Origin: Sanghuangporus weigelae
Taxonomy: Eukaryota; Basidiomycota; Agaricomycetes; Hymenochaetales; Hymenochaetaceae
Direction: 5' to 3'
Assembly: GCA_033182465.1 (NCBI GenBank)
Contig: CP137320.1
Location: forward strand, 2,046,001 to 2,110,000
Length of the DNA: 64,000 bases
Shown here: piece by piece, positions 62,543-64,000 of the stretch
Layout: each line of letters begins with the position of its first letter
Position numbering within the stretch: position 1 is the stretch's first letter
The notes under the pieces: generated by a model
The model's input: only the letters and a program-made list of their open reading frames with translations
Databases searched by the model: none
What the model was told of the DNA's origin: nothing
Made by a program: the position numbers and the translations under genes

Positions 62543-64000
62543 CTACAGATCATTGTCCTCAAAGATGATGCCCATTCGCTGCCGCTCTCTGAAGAAGTGC
62601 CCCACCATCTCTTTGACTTGTGTCACCGAGGGACGACTTTTTGGGTCGTCTCGCCAGCATGTTTGAAGGAATGTCCACATTTCTGGCGAGATACCAGGAT
62701 ATGCTGCGCGAAGGGGTTTTAGGCCACGTAAAATCTCATGCAAGACTTGCACGTCCTTAGTCCTATAGTAGTATGGAAGTTTGCCACTGATAACCTATAT
62801 AGACGATGATCCAAGTCAAATGGGACACAAACACAAAGGGGATTTACAACCCATAGACCGACCTCAAGTATCGTGCTTCCGAACGACCAGATGTCCGAGT
62901 ACGTTGAAAGCTGTACCGGGCTGTGAATCTCGTCACCTTTTGCTTCGCAATAGCCTCCGAAGAGCTCGAAGGCCATCCATCTAACAGAACCGGCAAAAGT
63001 TGACGCTGTGAGTTCTGTGCCCGTAGTCTCCTCAATGAGAGTCGATATGCCGAAATCCGTAAGCAAGGCGTGTCCAGAGTCAGATACCAAGATGTTGGAC
63101 TAGACGAAATAATTCAAAGATGAGTATACCTATGAGATTTCACGTCGAAGCGCGTACAGCCTTGATGTCTCCGTGGATTATCGGAGGAGAGAAGCAGTGC
63201 ACTGAAATGCATATCAATAAATAACATTACCCAAAGGCATGTAGGTACACTCACGGTACTCGAGACCAGAGACAACTTCATACAGCTATATATAATGCAA
63301 AGCCAGGCCATCAATACCGTTATGAAATGAGTTATCGAGGGAAAGTAAGCTTACAAGCTTTAGTCTTCGTGCAAGCGTCCTCTTGACATCTTGACCATCG
63401 AAGAATTTGGACGCATTTCCGTTCTGCATCCATGGAGAAATCATTGACGGATATCTCCCCATCTCAAGCACAACTCCATATAAAGGGATGATGTGTACAT
63501 GCCGAAGCTTTTTCCAGATGTTGAGCTCTTGGTTGAGACGCTTTGGATGCGGTATGGGCTTTGAAATTAGAATTAAAATTATTAATTTATTTCTCTTACC
63601 TTGCGTACTTTCGCTTCCGTCTTATCATTACAACAAAACGAACGAATGACTTTGATTGCAACCTGAACTGATGTTCATTCAGGTGTCAAATAAAGAAGCT
63701 TCTTGCTTACCGTTTCACTACGGCCATTATCGTCCCAAATACCTCTCCAGACATCCGAGAAGCCTCCCATGGCAATGGCATGGTCACCAAGCTTGCTTAT
63801 TTGCCCGGTGAGATCTGCAATGCCCAGGTCGAGTTCCCTGGGTATTGGATATGCAGAAACGGAGAGGTGTACACGACCAAGCTCAAAGACAAGTTCAGGG
63901 TCGATAGGAGAGGACGGACGTTCAGGCTGATCCTCGTCCATTTCCTCTATGACACCAAGTTTCTCCTCCTCGTCAATCTTGAACTCGCTCAATTCCGGCC
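62543..64000 (-). CDS. TKL-like protein kinase, N-terminus beyond right edge
   Basis: Exons 63711 to beyond 64000, 63600-63662, 63355-63558, 63255-63285 (31 nt), 63158-63201, 62863-63099 and 62543-62794; 373 codons visible, and the frame is open to the right edge. A Gly-rich loop (MGGFSDVWRG) is followed by VAIKVI with the ATP-binding Lys, IIHGDIKASNILV as catalytic loop, LLTDFGIST as Mg loop, and WMAFELF, YSDIWSFGSTILEVISGKLPY and RPSVTQV in the C-lobe. The HRD motif reads HGD, common in the expanded TKL-like kinases of Agaricomycetes; the catalytic Asp, Lys and Asn are retained, so activity is plausible. Substrate and pathway unknown. The upstream acidic region (EEEKLGVIEEMDED) may be a regulatory linker. 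Confidence 0.88.

Overview
The window is nuclear DNA from a filamentous basidiomycete, most likely an Agaricomycete. Genes are dense on both strands and are cut by many short GT-AG introns, mostly 50-70 nt. Several families point the same way: a glyoxal-oxidase-like copper radical oxidase, an FKS-type beta-1,3-glucan synthase, a XlnR-like Zn2Cys6 regulator followed by a long low-complexity tail, a DOMON-cytochrome b561 protein and a TKL-like kinase. The exon models were built by hand from splice signals, frame continuity and family motifs. In every complete model the exon lengths add up to an intact reading frame.

Layout, left to right. 0-10 kb: a NYN-domain RNase-like gene running off the left edge (-), a SulP sulfate permease (+), a TACO1/YebC mitochondrial translation factor (+), a STRAP WD40 protein (+) and a conserved NTF2/SnoaL-like protein of unknown function (+). 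10-20 kb: a short-chain dehydrogenase with a mitochondrial-type leader (+), ALKBH1 (+), CMC2 (-), a very short Zn2Cys6 protein (+), QCR7 (-), nucleoside diphosphate kinase (+) and a DOMON-b561 protein (+). 20-34 kb: LETM1 (+), a GPR1/FUN34/YaaH acetate-transporter-like gene (+), an EST1/SMG6 protein with a PIN nuclease domain (+), the class II deacetylase HDA1 with an Arb2 domain (-) and proteasome subunit beta-5 (+). 34-45 kb: a LIM-domain protein (-), a glyoxal-oxidase-like gene (+), PNO1 (-) and a URI/Bud27-type DUF3835 protein (+). 45-64 kb: a XlnR-like transcription factor (-), a DHHC palmitoyltransferase (-), UBC9 (+), FKS1 (+), a PTC7-type phosphatase (+) and a TKL-like kinase running off the right edge (-).

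The content is mainly conserved housekeeping. Mitochondrial functions are frequent (TACO1, SDR, CMC2, QCR7, LETM1, PTC7). Many neighbours are head to head and share short intergenic promoters (NYN/SulP, QCR7/NDK, HDA1/PRE2, LIM/GLOX, PNO1/URI-like, DHHC/UBC9). I saw no transposon, LTR or virus-like element, rRNA, convincing tRNA or CRISPR array.

No obviously new multi-gene system is visible. The most noteworthy signals are in gene structure: microexons of 6, 11, 12, 14 and 15 nt that restore strongly conserved motifs, two or three candidate GC-AG introns, several 54-57 nt introns that are stop-free and a multiple of three (possible retained-intron isoforms), and an extra beta-sandwich-like module in front of the glyoxal oxidase.
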